Below, in pieces: positions 25,612 to 35,471 of a stretch of 64,000 nucleotides of DNA. Positions within the stretch are counted from its first letter, which is position 1. Every line of letters begins with the position of its first letter. The position numbers were made by a program, and so were the translations under genes. Source of the DNA: an uncultured Pelagibacteraceae bacterium (GTDB taxonomy: Bacteria; Pseudomonadota; Alphaproteobacteria; Pelagibacterales; Pelagibacteraceae). A model generated the notes under the pieces. It saw only the letters and a list, made by a program, of their open reading frames with translations, was not told the origin of the DNA and ran no database searches. The stretch covers positions 1 to 64,000 of the forward strand of contig CACKZV010000006.1 in NCBI GenBank assembly GCA_902604795.1, written 5' to 3'.

Positions 25612-26640
25612 TTATCTATTTGTTCTAAACTCTTTCCACGTTCTTAATAAAACTGGTGTTAAAATAATTGAAATTCCAATAATGGTCATGATCGAAGTTG
25701 CAGCAGCTGATCCAAATAATATTACTTCTTCGTTAACTAAGTTATCATAAATTAACCAAGATAAAGATTGAGCGCTTCCCTCAGCACTAAAACCTATGAT
25801 GGGTTCAAATACTCTGAAATTATCCATTAATGAAATTAAAGCAACAAAGGTAACTACAGGATATATATGTGGTAAAACTATATGTTTAACTCTTTGAAAC
25901 CTTGAAGCGCCATCTATAATTGAAGCTTCCAATGGTTCTTGAGGAACAGTTTGAAGTGCTGCATAAAAAACTACAAAAGCAAAAGGGGAGTGGTGCCAAA
26001 CTCCATAAATAATAATTGTAATCCATGTTAACGATTTTGATGATTTTACGGATAAGTAAGGATCATTCATTAATATTTGTAAATTCGCGCCTATAATTCC
26101 TTCTGCATCGATCATCCAGAACAAAACTAGAGAACCTACCAAAGGAGTTACAATCATTGGTAAAATTGTACCAAAAATAAGGGGACCTCTAATTTTTCTA
26201 GAAATTGCGTTTAGACTTAGTGCAATAATAAATCCTAATAATAGGACACATGGCGTAACAATTACACAATAGGTTAAGGTAAATACTAAAGCTTTGTAAA
26301 AAGGAAGATTTCCTACCTTACCAATAAACTCACCTACTGATTTACTCTCATTCCAAAATTCTGACACTTGATCAGATGCCAAGTGATTTCTATCAATGTA
26401 CGTACCAAAACCATTAAATTTTCCTAATGGTTTCTCTTCTTTAAGTTTTGAAGTTGCTTCCTGATCTACAACTACCGAGGTTTTACAACCAAAGGGATCG
26501 CATTTTTTAACCTCAATAAGTATTTGATCATGTTGAGCATAAAAAGATTGAATACCTGTTGAAATAATTGGTAGCCCAATGAATAAAATCATTGCTAAAC
26601 CTGCTGGGAAAAAAAACCAGAAAAAACTTCTATTGGGCAT
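25612..26640 (-). CDS. Sugar-type ABC permease, MalF type
   Basis: A 342-residue permease. After the first helix (FWFFFPAGLAMILFIGLPI) comes a periplasmic insertion of about 90 residues with two Cys (KKCDPFGCKTS), then five helices. The ATPase loop is PQEPLEASIIDGASRFQRVKHIVLPHIYP. Its insertion is larger than in most CUT1 permeases and may contact the binding protein. It lies downstream of the binding-protein gene, with a stem-loop in the 51-bp gap. Confidence 0.9.
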   Translation of the reverse strand: MPNRSFFWFFFPAGLAMILFIGLPIISTGIQSFYAQHDQILIEVKKCDPFGCKTSVVVDQEATSKLKEEKPLGKFNGFGTYIDRNHLASDQVSEFWNESKSVGEFIGKVGNLPFYKALVFTLTYCVIVTPCVLLLGFIIALSLNAISRKIRGPLIFGTILPMIVTPLVGSLVLFWMIDAEGIIGANLQILMNDPYLSVKSSKSLTWITIIIYGVWHHSPFAFVVFYAALQTVPQEPLEASIIDGASRFQRVKHIVLPHIYPVVTFVALISLMDNFRVFEPIIGFSAEGSAQSLSWLIYDNLVNEEVILFGSAAATSIMTIIGISIILTPVLLRTWKEFRTNR

Positions 26641-26650
26641 AATAAATTAA

Positions 26651-26678
26651 TAAGCGGGGATAGTTATACCCCCACTTA
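26651..26678 (-). terminator. Stem-loop between binding-protein and permease genes
   Basis: On the minus-strand transcript, taagtgggggta and tatccccgctta form a stem of up to 12 positions with wobble pairs and a 4-base loop, 14 bp after the binding-protein stop. No U-run follows, and the permease start is only 11 bases away, so it more likely protects the upstream mRNA than terminates it. Confidence 0.6.
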
Positions 26679-26691
26679 ATTAAGTTATATT

Positions 26692-27912
26692 TTATAGAAA
26701 ACCTTGTTCTTTTGCTTTAGTGATATAAGCAGCCTCAACATCTTTTAATGCCTGTTCAGCTGACTCATTTCCTTGCAAAAACTCAACAATTTCACTACCC
26801 AAAGCACCATGCATTAATCCCATTTGTGGTAACATTGGATAAGGTTTTGCTCCCATTTTAACTGCTTCAATTACTCCAACAGATTTTGGACCAGGTACAA
26901 AGCCTTCGACTAACCAAACAGCTTGATCAGCCGCTTTTGCGACCATCTCTTTTGAAGATGCTGCATGTGCCATTGCTCTAAATGAGGCTTCTGCATCTGC
27001 ATCAGATCTATTTTTAGCAAGTGTAAACCCATCCCACCAAAGTGTTGCTGCAGGAATATTGCCACCACCAACTGTTGCAGGAGCAACCAATTTAGTAGCT
27101 GCAGTTATTTTTGCATCTCCTTCATCATCGAGAAGCGTTCCAGATCTAGATGCCCACAAAGTCATAATAGCAACATTTCCAGCCTCCCATTCAACTTTAA
27201 TTGCTTCACTATCATGTGTTAAATAATCAGGATTACTTAAATCAGCTAATTTTTTTAACATATTTAAAGTTGCTACTCCTTTAGCATTGTTAATATTTGG
27301 TTGTGCTCCTCCAGCTTTGAAAAATTCACCACCATGACCAATGTACATATTTACAAATTCTTCAGCTAAATTCCATCCAGCTTTATATGCCGCTGCATAT
27401 GGGTATTTCATTTTTCCAGCTGCTCTAATTTTTTCAGCAGCTGCTACAACTTCCTCATAGGTTTTTGGAACAGCAATACCATTTTCTTCTAATACATCTG
27501 TTCTTACATAAAGATGTTGAGTGTTAGCCATAAATGCTACAGCCATTACTTTTCCATCAATTGTAATAAGTTGTGACTCTTGAATTCCTTTTCCATATTT
27601 TTTAACTAGATCATTCATTGGTCTAATTAAATCGGCATTCATTAATGGAACTATAGAACTATTAGCAGCAACTCTAACTGAAAACTCAGAAGGATTTGCT
27701 GTTAAAGCTGGTACTGCAATTTTGTTGTGTTCAGCTGAGTGAGTGACTTTAAAGTCAGCACTTCCTTTACATTCTTTTGCAGTTTCAACTAAAGTTCTTA
27801 GAGCAGGAAAATCATTTGCTAAAATATTTATTGATCCACTTTTAATATTACAGTCAGCATTAGCCACTGTACCAAAAAGCACAAACAATAAAGTAACTAG
27901 TATTTTTTTCAT
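26692..27912 (-). CDS. Extracellular solute-binding protein, family 1 (sugar type)
   Basis: A 406-residue periplasmic protein with a signal peptide (LVTLLFVLFGTVANA, cleavage before DC). The body follows the MalE-type pattern, including TYEEVVAAAEKIRAAGKMKYP, EWEAGNVAIMTLWASRSG and the C-terminal helix EQALKDVEAAYITKAKEQG. It delivers a carbohydrate or similar polar solute to the MalF/MalG-type pair. The ligand cannot be read. It is the first gene of the leftward transport operon; the MetE-like gene upstream in the same direction is 80 bp away. Confidence 0.9.
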   Translation of the reverse strand: MKKILVTLLFVLFGTVANADCNIKSGSINILANDFPALRTLVETAKECKGSADFKVTHSAEHNKIAVPALTANPSEFSVRVAANSSIVPLMNADLIRPMNDLVKKYGKGIQESQLITIDGKVMAVAFMANTQHLYVRTDVLEENGIAVPKTYEEVVAAAEKIRAAGKMKYPYAAAYKAGWNLAEEFVNMYIGHGGEFFKAGGAQPNINNAKGVATLNMLKKLADLSNPDYLTHDSEAIKVEWEAGNVAIMTLWASRSGTLLDDEGDAKITAATKLVAPATVGGGNIPAATLWWDGFTLAKNRSDADAEASFRAMAHAASSKEMVAKAADQAVWLVEGFVPGPKSVGVIEAVKMGAKPYPMLPQMGLMHGALGSEIVEFLQGNESAEQALKDVEAAYITKAKEQGFL

Positions 27913-27992
27913 ATTATTCTCTCTTTTGTTAGTATTAATTAGTTTTAATTGTCAAAAATATACATATACGGTTAAGTTTATAAAAGTAAAAA

Positions 27993-29120
27993 TTAGATTA
28001 GTTTTGACGCAAGTTCAGTACCTGCGACAAGTGCTTCAAGTTTTTTGTAAACAATATCTTCATCTACATTTCCATAGCCTGCAAAGGTACTAAATCCACA
28101 ATCTGTTCCTGCCATTAATTGATTTGGATCTAGCACTCTAGAAAATGCTAAAATTCTATGTTTTATAACATCTGGGTGTTCTATAAAGTTTGATGTAGAT
28201 TCAATAACACCAGGAATTATCATCTTATCTTTAGGCACTTTTATATTTTCAAAAACTTCCCATTCATGAGCATGTCTTGGGTTAGCAGACTCTATTAAAT
28301 ATTTACTTACATTTGCCTTAAAAGCTATTCCAATTATTTTATCTAAACCAATATCATGCGTATGAGGTCCTTCGTAATTGCCCCAGCAGATATGCATTCT
28401 AACTTTAGATGGGTCTATATTAGATAATGAATTATTTAAAACTTCCACATGTTTGTTTGCTCTTTCCAAAAAATCTTTCTCTGAAATTTCCTTGTAAATC
28501 ATATGCCTTGATAATGCGAGATCTGGACAATCAATTTGAATAGATAATCCACTCTCAGTTATTTTCTCATATTCAAACTTCATTATATCTGACAGTTTCT
28601 CAAGATACTCATCATCATTTTTATAAAACTTGTTAGGTAAAAAGTTACAAATAACTCCTGGAGATGGAGAATTCATAAATCCATCAGTATGTGAATTTTT
28701 TTCTAAGGCATTTTTAAAATTTAGAATATCTTTGTTAATCGAATCTTCATCTTTTATTTTAAGTTCACTTGTACAACATGGTCTTTTATATGTTGGAGTT
28801 CCGCCTGATAGAATAAGTTTTTTTTTAAAAGATGGAAAATCATCTAAATCTTTTGGAGCTTTTCTCTCACTTTCACCAGAAAAACCATCAACTCTATCTT
28901 TTATATAAGTTGCGTAACTAATTTTAGACATCTCTCCATCACTCACAGAGTCTATTCCTGTATTGATTTGCTTTTTTACAACCTCAGATACATTTTTTTT
29001 AACCACTTCATCAAAGCTGCTAATATCTATTTTTTCATGATTATCTTTAGAAGCAAGAAGACTGGAGAGTTCATTTGATCTTGGTAAGCTACCAACATGT
29101 GTAGTTTTTATTTTAACCAT
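27993..29120 (-). CDS. MetE-like methyltransferase (cobalamin-independent methionine synthase II family)
   Basis: The 375-residue protein corresponds to the catalytic half of MetE only. It starts with KTTHVGSLPRS. Zinc ligands are readable as MHICWGN (His and Cys near 240), the Glu in LIESANPRHAHEWE, and GTDCGFST (Cys near 337). Such short members transfer methyl groups to thiols, but their donors vary. The absence of the N-terminal folate domain argues against the standard methyl-tetrahydrofolate reaction. It overlaps the upstream NTF2-like gene by 8 bp, in an operon with a cupin. A role in demethylating an imported methylated compound is inference. Confidence 0.82.
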   Translation of the reverse strand: MVKIKTTHVGSLPRSNELSSLLASKDNHEKIDISSFDEVVKKNVSEVVKKQINTGIDSVSDGEMSKISYATYIKDRVDGFSGESERKAPKDLDDFPSFKKKLILSGGTPTYKRPCCTSELKIKDEDSINKDILNFKNALEKNSHTDGFMNSPSPGVICNFLPNKFYKNDDEYLEKLSDIMKFEYEKITESGLSIQIDCPDLALSRHMIYKEISEKDFLERANKHVEVLNNSLSNIDPSKVRMHICWGNYEGPHTHDIGLDKIIGIAFKANVSKYLIESANPRHAHEWEVFENIKVPKDKMIIPGVIESTSNFIEHPDVIKHRILAFSRVLDPNQLMAGTDCGFSTFAGYGNVDEDIVYKKLEALVAGTELASKLI

Positions 29121-30081
29121 GGTTCAATAGTATTTGTTTCCATACAGCAACTTCATCAAATAAAACCCATTCTCTAATAATCGAGTTATTATTAAATTCA
29201 GCATGGTTAATACCCATTATAAATATTTTTTTATTTGATGCTTTTCCATATTCATCACTTTCATTAGCATGTTCTCCTTCTAAAAACCATCGGACTGACA
29301 CTCTTGGATTTTGCTTAGGCTCTTCTAAAAATCCTACATGCTCAATACTAAATTTTATATTTGTTAATATTCTCTTAATGGAATTCCATTTTTCAATAAT
29401 ATCTTCTCTTCCGTGACCAAGTTTATTTCCTGGCCAAAACAAACTTGCTGCTCTATCATAATCTTTATATTCGTAACTTTTATTAAAGATATTATGTAAC
29501 ACCTGCGTATATTTTTCAGCGATTGATCCATCTTTAAAACTCTCTGCTTTATAATCTGAATTTTTATCAGAATTAGCATTAAACAATTTACTTGAATTTG
29601 ATACACCTCCTTCTTTTTCAATCATTTTTCTAGCAAACTCCTCTGGGGAATAACCAATCTGTCTGACCATTGCTCCTTGATCTCTAACGATCCATTCATC
29701 ATAAACTTGATTATTCTTACAAGCACAATCAGCAATAACCCTATAATAAATATCTTTATTAGTGGGTTCACCATAAAAGCCTTTTCCAAGATGAGTTCCT
29801 TTGCTTAAAATTCTATGTGATGAGTGATATCCTGTTTCATCATTTCCATTCCAAATAACGTCCTCACCTAATAACTGCCTGTTTGGAAATTCTTTTAAAG
29901 TTGAATAGGTGGCATCTATAACGGCTTTGTTTCCATATGTAACACCAAATGGTGATCTAACAGGTATGTCATTGGTATAAAAGTCACCAATTGACTCAAC
30001 ATCTTTATTTTCCCAAATTTGTTCTGTGATTTTTAGAATAAAGTCTGGAAAATCTTTATATTTTTTATCGAAACCCCTCAT
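29113..30081 (-). CDS. Tandem NTF2/SnoaL-like protein
   Basis: A protein of about 322 residues made of two NTF2-like units: roughly 5-145 (ending DEWIVRDQGAMVRQIG) and 185-320 (FNKSYEYKDYDRAASLFWPG to REWVLFDEVAVWKQI). The pattern of D-x-x-x-x-x-x-Q at the end of each unit is that of SnoaL-like ester cyclases. I chose the ATG at 30081, which overlaps the cupin stop as TAATG; an ATG at 30099 would overlap more. It overlaps the MetE-like gene at its 3' end, so three proteins are translated in a coupled way. Cytosolic. The substrate is unknown. Confidence 0.75.
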   Translation of the reverse strand: MRGFDKKYKDFPDFILKITEQIWENKDVESIGDFYTNDIPVRSPFGVTYGNKAVIDATYSTLKEFPNRQLLGEDVIWNGNDETGYHSSHRILSKGTHLGKGFYGEPTNKDIYYRVIADCACKNNQVYDEWIVRDQGAMVRQIGYSPEEFARKMIEKEGGVSNSSKLFNANSDKNSDYKAESFKDGSIAEKYTQVLHNIFNKSYEYKDYDRAASLFWPGNKLGHGREDIIEKWNSIKRILTNIKFSIEHVGFLEEPKQNPRVSVRWFLEGEHANESDEYGKASNKKIFIMGINHAEFNNNSIIREWVLFDEVAVWKQILLNHG

Positions 30082-31025
30082 TAGATGCTTGATACACAAT
30101 TAAGATATGAAACTTCACTTTCATCAATCTCAATATTAACATTCACACCTAATGGAACTGAAATAGTATCTTTAAAATTTATTTCTTTCGAAAAATTTTC
30201 TATTTCAATTTTCCATCTTCCTTTTTGTGAAAAAAGTATAGTAGGTTTATTAAAAATTAAATTTTCAACTCTCCCTTTTTTTGATTTGAAACAACTCAAA
30301 CTAAAACCTGTATCTTGTTTTATTATTGGATTAATAGACTTATCTTGAAATATGTTTCCTAATATGTGTGAAATTTTAATATTATCTCCAATATCTATCT
30401 CATTTTGAATTCTATTACTGAGATTACATATATTATTTTGTAATTGATCTAACTTGTAATTATTAAATTTTTTTATTTCATCATTAGATATAGGTTCTAA
30501 TAATCTCCTACCATTTGGTATTGCTTTAATATTTAGATCGATTAATGAATTATCATCTAAAAGTGCCATACCTGTCTTTTTTGCTCTCTCTAATACCTCG
30601 GGTATCCAAGTGACAATTCCTGGGTCATCACCTCCTAGTACAACAAAAATTAAGCCTTCTTCATCACCAGCATTTTCAAATGCCCTAAACATATTTATTG
30701 GCATTGAAATAATATCACCAGGTTTTAAGATTGTTTCATCTTTACCTTCAGATCCCCAATAAAACCTCCATTTACCTGAATAAATTATAAACACTTCTGC
30801 AGTTAAATGGCTATGAAGACCTGATCCATTAAAAGGCTTTGCTGATACTGCTCCTAAATTAAAACCATGAGGTTCAGATATTTTTATAGATTGGTCAGCA
30901 TCTTCTGCAACACCGGGGCCTAGAATTGAATAATTCTTTCTTTCTTTATGTCCATCTAGCTTGCCTTCAACAAATGGTAAAGTACTAGGAATTAAATCTT
31001 TAAATTTTGCTAATCTAATATTCAT
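30081..31025 (-). CDS. Cupin-domain protein
   Basis: A 314-residue protein with a clear N-terminal cupin: GLHSHLTAEVFIIYSGKW gives the two His and Glu of motif 1 (near 70-77). Motif 2, GDIISMPINMFRAFENAG, lacks the usual final His. A C-terminal half with ILFSQKGRWKIEIEN and ISVPLGVNVNIEI may be a second, degenerate cupin. It could be a metal-dependent dioxygenase, isomerase or lyase. It is the first gene of the leftward cupin, NTF2, MetE-like operon, and 52 bp separate it from a divergent NTF2-like gene. Confidence 0.75.
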   Translation of the reverse strand: MNIRLAKFKDLIPSTLPFVEGKLDGHKERKNYSILGPGVAEDADQSIKISEPHGFNLGAVSAKPFNGSGLHSHLTAEVFIIYSGKWRFYWGSEGKDETILKPGDIISMPINMFRAFENAGDEEGLIFVVLGGDDPGIVTWIPEVLERAKKTGMALLDDNSLIDLNIKAIPNGRRLLEPISNDEIKKFNNYKLDQLQNNICNLSNRIQNEIDIGDNIKISHILGNIFQDKSINPIIKQDTGFSLSCFKSKKGRVENLIFNKPTILFSQKGRWKIEIENFSKEINFKDTISVPLGVNVNIEIDESEVSYLNCVSSI

Positions 31026-31077
31026 ATTTTTTTAATTATAATATTGTGATACACGAATATTTCCAACAAATAAATAT

Positions 31078-32163
31078 ATGCAAATAGAACAATTTGATAC
31101 AGGTCTAAAAACAAAAACAAATGTAGAGAACATTGTTCTTTCACCAGAAAAAAATTTACAAAATAAAAATTTAATCCGAGGTTATCTTAATAAAATTATT
31201 ACATCAGGAGTAAGTGAAATAGACAAAAATTTAGAAGAAGCATTTATAACTAATGTAAAGATAAATAGTTTTTATCCTATCAACGAATTTGAGGGACTTA
31301 AAAATCTTAAAGAAAAGATCTTTATACCTTTATTTGAAGCTTTTCCTGATCTTGAAAGAAGAGAGAATATTGTAGTCGGAGGTGCTTTTAGAGACAAGGT
31401 TTTAGTTGGTTCGTACTCAGTACTCTCAGGATATTTTATAAAGTCGTGGTTAGGAATAAAGCCCAATTATAAAATGATTAATCTTAGATGTTGTGAAATT
31501 CATGAGCTTAAAGAAGAGAAAATAATAGAAAGCCATATCTTAATTGATGTTATGGATTTTTTAAGACAGTGTGGTATTTCATCAATAAATCCGTCTAGAG
31601 GCTCAGAGGGAGCATGGCTTCCACCAATGAACACTGATGGAGTAAATTTTTTTGAAAAAGACATAGAGGTTTCAAATGCAAGTTTGAGACAGTCATTAAC
31701 TATGAACAGGAGTTTAAATTTTAAACCAGAAAAGGAAAATCTTTCAGATGAAGAATTAAAAAAAAGGTTATTAAACCACCCTCAAAAAGAATACTGGCAT
31801 GAAAAAATGATTTGGTATGGACCATGTGGAATAGGTACCTCAAGATCACTCGAGGGATTTATTGATATGCATCAGTTACCTTTTAGAAAATCTTTTACTG
31901 AGAGAGACTATTATAAACTAGGGCATTATTGTGAGATAGGAGATGGAAAATTTTCTCTATGTGCAGGATGGCATAGTCTAGAGGCATATTACGGTTCAAA
32001 TGATTGGCTAGGATATAAGGCAAATAAGCAAAAATTAACAATGCGTGTTATGGATTTTTACCATCATGATGAGGGAAAAATCCGTGAAAATTGGGTACCA
32101 ATTGATATACTTCATATACTAAAACAAATTGGGGTAGATGTTTTAGAAAAAGTTAAGGGTTAA
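31078..32163 (+). CDS. Tandem NTF2/SnoaL-like protein
   Basis: A 361-residue protein with two NTF2-like units. Unit 1 ends in EIHELKEEKIIESHILIDVMDFLRQCG near 170, and unit 2 ends in HDEGKIRENWVPIDILHILKQIG near the C-terminus. Both endings show the D-x-x-x-[FI]L-[RK]Q-x-G motif of ester-cyclase-like SnoaL proteins. It resembles the tandem protein on the other strand at 29113 in architecture. It is followed 1 bp later by an ABC ATPase gene. Function unknown; probably in the same pathway as the divergent operon. Confidence 0.77.
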   Translation: MQIEQFDTGLKTKTNVENIVLSPEKNLQNKNLIRGYLNKIITSGVSEIDKNLEEAFITNVKINSFYPINEFEGLKNLKEKIFIPLFEAFPDLERRENIVVGGAFRDKVLVGSYSVLSGYFIKSWLGIKPNYKMINLRCCEIHELKEEKIIESHILIDVMDFLRQCGISSINPSRGSEGAWLPPMNTDGVNFFEKDIEVSNASLRQSLTMNRSLNFKPEKENLSDEELKKRLLNHPQKEYWHEKMIWYGPCGIGTSRSLEGFIDMHQLPFRKSFTERDYYKLGHYCEIGDGKFSLCAGWHSLEAYYGSNDWLGYKANKQKLTMRVMDFYHHDEGKIRENWVPIDILHILKQIGVDVLEKVKG

Positions 32164-32164
32164 A

Positions 32165-33214
32165 ATGGCAAATATAAAATTCACAGGTGTTCACAAATCT
32201 TTTGGTTCTAATAAAATTATTACAGACTTTAATTTATCAGGTAAAGATGATGAATTTCTAGTATTAGTTGGTCCATCTGGTTGTGGTAAATCAACATTAT
32301 TGAGAATGATCGCAGGTTTAGAAAAGATTGATGAAGGTGAGATTTTTATAAATGATCAAAAAATTAATGATCTACATCCTTCTAAACGACAAACAGCAAT
32401 GGTATTTCAATCATACGCCCTTTACCCACATATGAATGTTTATGAAAATATGTCTTTTGGGTTAAAAATTGAAAAAAGATCTAAGGAAGAAATTCAAACA
32501 AAAGTAATGCAAGCAGCTAAGATATTAAAAATTGAGGAGTTATTGGAAAGAAGACCCAAACAATTGTCAGGAGGACAAAGACAAAGAGTTGCAATTGGTC
32601 GTGCAATCACAAGAAATCCAAAAATTTTTTTATTTGATGAACCTTTATCAAATTTAGATGCAGCACTAAGATCAGAAATGAGAGTTGAGATTTCTAAATT
32701 ACATAATCAAATTAAGACAAATATGATTTATGTCACTCATGATCAGGTAGAGGCAATGACTTTAGCAGATAGGATTGTGATATTAAATCTTGGTAATATT
32801 GAACAAGTTGGAACGCCAGACGAAATTTATAATAACCCTGCTAATATTTTTGTAGCTCAATTTATTGGGACTCCCAAAATGAATATTTTACCTTTAAATA
32901 ATGAAAATATAATTTCAGATAATAAAATTAATTTTTTAGGTAATGAAATAACTTTTGAAAAAACAAAATTTGACAAAAATAAATATTTCTTAGGAATAAG
33001 GCCTGAGCATTTTAACTTATCTAATGACTCTCAATTTAAATTTAAACCTAAAATTGATTTAGTTGAGAACTTAGGAAACGAAAAGATTGTATATATGAGT
33101 AACGATAACTTAGAACTTAGCGCAAAAATTTCTAGTCAGGAAGATTTTCAAAATCAGATTAATTTTGACTCAAAAGATATTTTTATTTTTGACGAAAACG
33201 GAACAAGAATTTAA
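32165..33214 (+). CDS. Sugar-type ABC ATPase (MalK/UgpC type)
   Basis: A 349-residue ATPase: Walker A GPSGCGKST near 35, signature LSGGQRQRV near 134, Walker B IFLFDEPLSNLDA near 155, switch His in YVTHDQVEAMT. The C-terminal 100 residues form the OB-like regulatory domain (FLGIRPEHFNLS). It is the only unpaired CUT1-type ATPase in the window and is very likely the motor for the permeases at 24727-26640, although it is on the other strand. It follows the tandem NTF2-like gene by 1 bp. Confidence 0.92.
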   Translation: MANIKFTGVHKSFGSNKIITDFNLSGKDDEFLVLVGPSGCGKSTLLRMIAGLEKIDEGEIFINDQKINDLHPSKRQTAMVFQSYALYPHMNVYENMSFGLKIEKRSKEEIQTKVMQAAKILKIEELLERRPKQLSGGQRQRVAIGRAITRNPKIFLFDEPLSNLDAALRSEMRVEISKLHNQIKTNMIYVTHDQVEAMTLADRIVILNLGNIEQVGTPDEIYNNPANIFVAQFIGTPKMNILPLNNENIISDNKINFLGNEITFEKTKFDKNKYFLGIRPEHFNLSNDSQFKFKPKIDLVENLGNEKIVYMSNDNLELSAKISSQEDFQNQINFDSKDIFIFDENGTRI

Positions 33215-33241
33215 ATTTTCTTTAAGTACTAATAATTTATT

Positions 33242-34141
33242 ATGAATTGGATAGTTGTTACAATTATTGCAGCCTTTTTTCAGAATTTAAGGTCTTCATT
33301 TCAAAAAAAAATCAATAAAGATGTTTCAACTATAGCATCAACTTATGTAAGGTTTTCTTTTGCCTTACCTTTTGCATTAGTCTTGTTTTTTATTTATTTC
33401 AGAGAAGTTTCTGTAATTAATGAAATACTTAATCAACCAGGCTTTTTAATAAATGTAACATTGGCATCAATTTTTCAAGTAATATTTACCTTTGTATTAT
33501 TATACTTATTTAAGTTCTCAAATTTTGTTGTTGGAACTTCACTAAGCAAAACAGAAGTTGTCCAAGTTGCTATATTTGAATACTTAATATTAAATGAAAA
33601 ATTAAGTAAGCTAGGCATAAGTGGAATTATAATATCAACTCTAGGTGTAATAATTTTATCTATAAAAGATTTAAAATTATTTCTTCAAAACATATTTTCA
33701 AAAACAACATTAATTGGACTAATATCTGGTTTATTCTTAGCTCTCAGCATTGTTTATTTTAGATCTGCTGCATTATCTTTAGAAAATTTTAATTCAAACT
33801 TTGAAAAAGTAATATCAACTTTGCTTTTTGGATTATTAATTCCGACGATTATTTTAACGATTTACCTTTTAGTTTTTGAAAAAACAGAATTCAGAAAACT
33901 ATATAACGATAAATACGACTGTATGTTAATTGGTATTGGAGGTTTTTTTGCATCTCTATCATGGTTTTATGCATTTACTCTAATCCAAGCATCCTTTGTC
34001 AGAGCAGTTGGTCAGATAGAATTATTATTTAGTTATTTTTCCTCAAAATATTTATTCAAGGAAAAAGTAAAGTTAACAGAAATTTTAGGTATTGTTGTTT
34101 TTGTAATCGGAGTTACAATTTTATTAATTTCTAGAGTTTAA
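33242..34141 (+). CDS. EamA/DMT-family transporter
   Basis: A 299-residue, about ten-helix drug/metabolite transporter with two EamA repeats. Typical are the end of repeat 1 (FEYLILNEKLSKLGISGIIISTLGVIIL) and of repeat 2 (SSKYLFKEKVKLTEILGIVVFVIGVTILL). These proteins export amino acids, nucleosides or metabolites. It lies 27 bp downstream of the ABC ATPase and ends 2 bp before the convergent dehydrogenase. Substrate unknown. Confidence 0.87.
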   Translation: MNWIVVTIIAAFFQNLRSSFQKKINKDVSTIASTYVRFSFALPFALVLFFIYFREVSVINEILNQPGFLINVTLASIFQVIFTFVLLYLFKFSNFVVGTSLSKTEVVQVAIFEYLILNEKLSKLGISGIIISTLGVIILSIKDLKLFLQNIFSKTTLIGLISGLFLALSIVYFRSAALSLENFNSNFEKVISTLLFGLLIPTIILTIYLLVFEKTEFRKLYNDKYDCMLIGIGGFFASLSWFYAFTLIQASFVRAVGQIELLFSYFSSKYLFKEKVKLTEILGIVVFVIGVTILLISRV

Positions 34142-34143
34142 AA

Positions 34144-35430
34144 CTAATTAGAAAATCCGTATTTTCTAAGTCTTACATCTCCTGTTCGAGCATGAGCTTC
34201 CATACCTTCATATCTTGAAATTCTTGCACAAGCTGCACCCACTTCTTTAGTTGATTCCTTTGTCATTCTTTGGAAACTTAAAGTTTTGATAAATTTGCCA
34301 ACAAATAAACCGCCCGTGTATTTTCCAGCACCTTTTGTTGGTAAAATATGGTTTGTTCCAGAACATTTATCTCCATAAGCAACTGTAGTTTCTTCTCCAA
34401 TAAATAATGATCCGTAGTTTTTTAATCGATCATGAAACCATTGAAGGTTTTTAGTCTGAATCTCTAAATGTTCAGGAGCATATTCATCACTTATTTTTGC
34501 CATTTCTTCGTCTGTATCGCATAAAATAACTTCTCCATAGTCTCTCCAAGCTGCACCAGAGTTTTCTCTTGGTAAGTCTGGTAAATCAGCAATTAATTCT
34601 GGTACTCTTTTCATTACATATTCTGCTAATGATTTACTAGTAGTAAATAACCATGCAGGAGAGTTGTAACCATGCTCTGCTTGCCCAACTAAATCAAAAG
34701 CTACTAATTCTGGGTCAGCTGTTTCATCAGCAATAACCGCGATTTCTGTTGGACCTGCAAATAAATCGATTCCAACTTTTCCAAATAAAATTCTTTTTGA
34801 CTCTGCAACAAATTGATTGCCAGGACCTACAAGCATATCTGCAGGAGCATTTCCAAATAGGCCATAAGTCATTGCAGCGATTGCTTGAACTCCGCCTAAA
34901 TTCATTATTACATCTGCGCCACATAGATCTGCTGTATAGACAATTGCAGGATGAACGCCCACACCTGGTTTAGGTGAACTGCATACAATGATATTTTTTA
35001 CACCAGCTACTTTAGCTGTTGTTACACTCATAACAGCTGATGCTATGTGAGCATATCTTCCCGCGGGTACATAACAACCCGCTGTATTTACTGGTATTAA
35101 TTTCTGTCCTGCAAACAAACCATCAGATAGCTCTACTTCAAAATCTTGACCATAGTTTTTTAATTGTGCTTCAGCAAACTTTCTTACTCTTTCGTGAGAG
35201 AACTGAATGTCATCTTTAGTCTTAGGATCTAAATTCCTTTTAATCTCTTCAATTTTTTCTCTCGTAACAATTACTTCTCCCTCATATTTATCAAATTTTT
35301 TTGATAGTTCGATACATCCTTCTTCTTTAGTTTTTTCAATATCTTTAAGAATATTTTCAACAATCTCTCTAGTCTTTGTATCGTCAGTTGATGAAGTTTT
35401 TGGTGATTTTTTTAAGTAACTTATTGCCAT
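34144..35430 (-). CDS. HisD-family dehydrogenase, probably sulfopropanediol dehydrogenase (HpsN)-like
   Basis: A 428-residue NAD-dependent enzyme of the histidinol dehydrogenase fold. Metal and catalytic positions are GQAEHGYNSPAW (Gln, His near 250), YAPEHLE (catalytic Glu-His near 318), YGDKCSGTNHILPTKG (Asp) and GMEAHARTGDVRLRKYG (His near 413). The N-terminus MAISYLK, the GCYVPAGRYAHIASAVM segment and the C-terminal GDVRLRKY resemble HpsN, which oxidises 2,3-dihydroxypropane-1-sulfonate to sulfolactate, more than biosynthetic HisD. It lies downstream of a Pta-like gene and not among his genes. True HisD activity remains the alternative. Confidence 0.8.
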   Translation of the reverse strand: MAISYLKKSPKTSSTDDTKTREIVENILKDIEKTKEEGCIELSKKFDKYEGEVIVTREKIEEIKRNLDPKTKDDIQFSHERVRKFAEAQLKNYGQDFEVELSDGLFAGQKLIPVNTAGCYVPAGRYAHIASAVMSVTTAKVAGVKNIIVCSSPKPGVGVHPAIVYTADLCGADVIMNLGGVQAIAAMTYGLFGNAPADMLVGPGNQFVAESKRILFGKVGIDLFAGPTEIAVIADETADPELVAFDLVGQAEHGYNSPAWLFTTSKSLAEYVMKRVPELIADLPDLPRENSGAAWRDYGEVILCDTDEEMAKISDEYAPEHLEIQTKNLQWFHDRLKNYGSLFIGEETTVAYGDKCSGTNHILPTKGAGKYTGGLFVGKFIKTLSFQRMTKESTKEVGAACARISRYEGMEAHARTGDVRLRKYGFSN

Positions 35431-35471
35431 ATCTAAATCCTAATTTAATTATTATTTTTTTCAATATTCAT

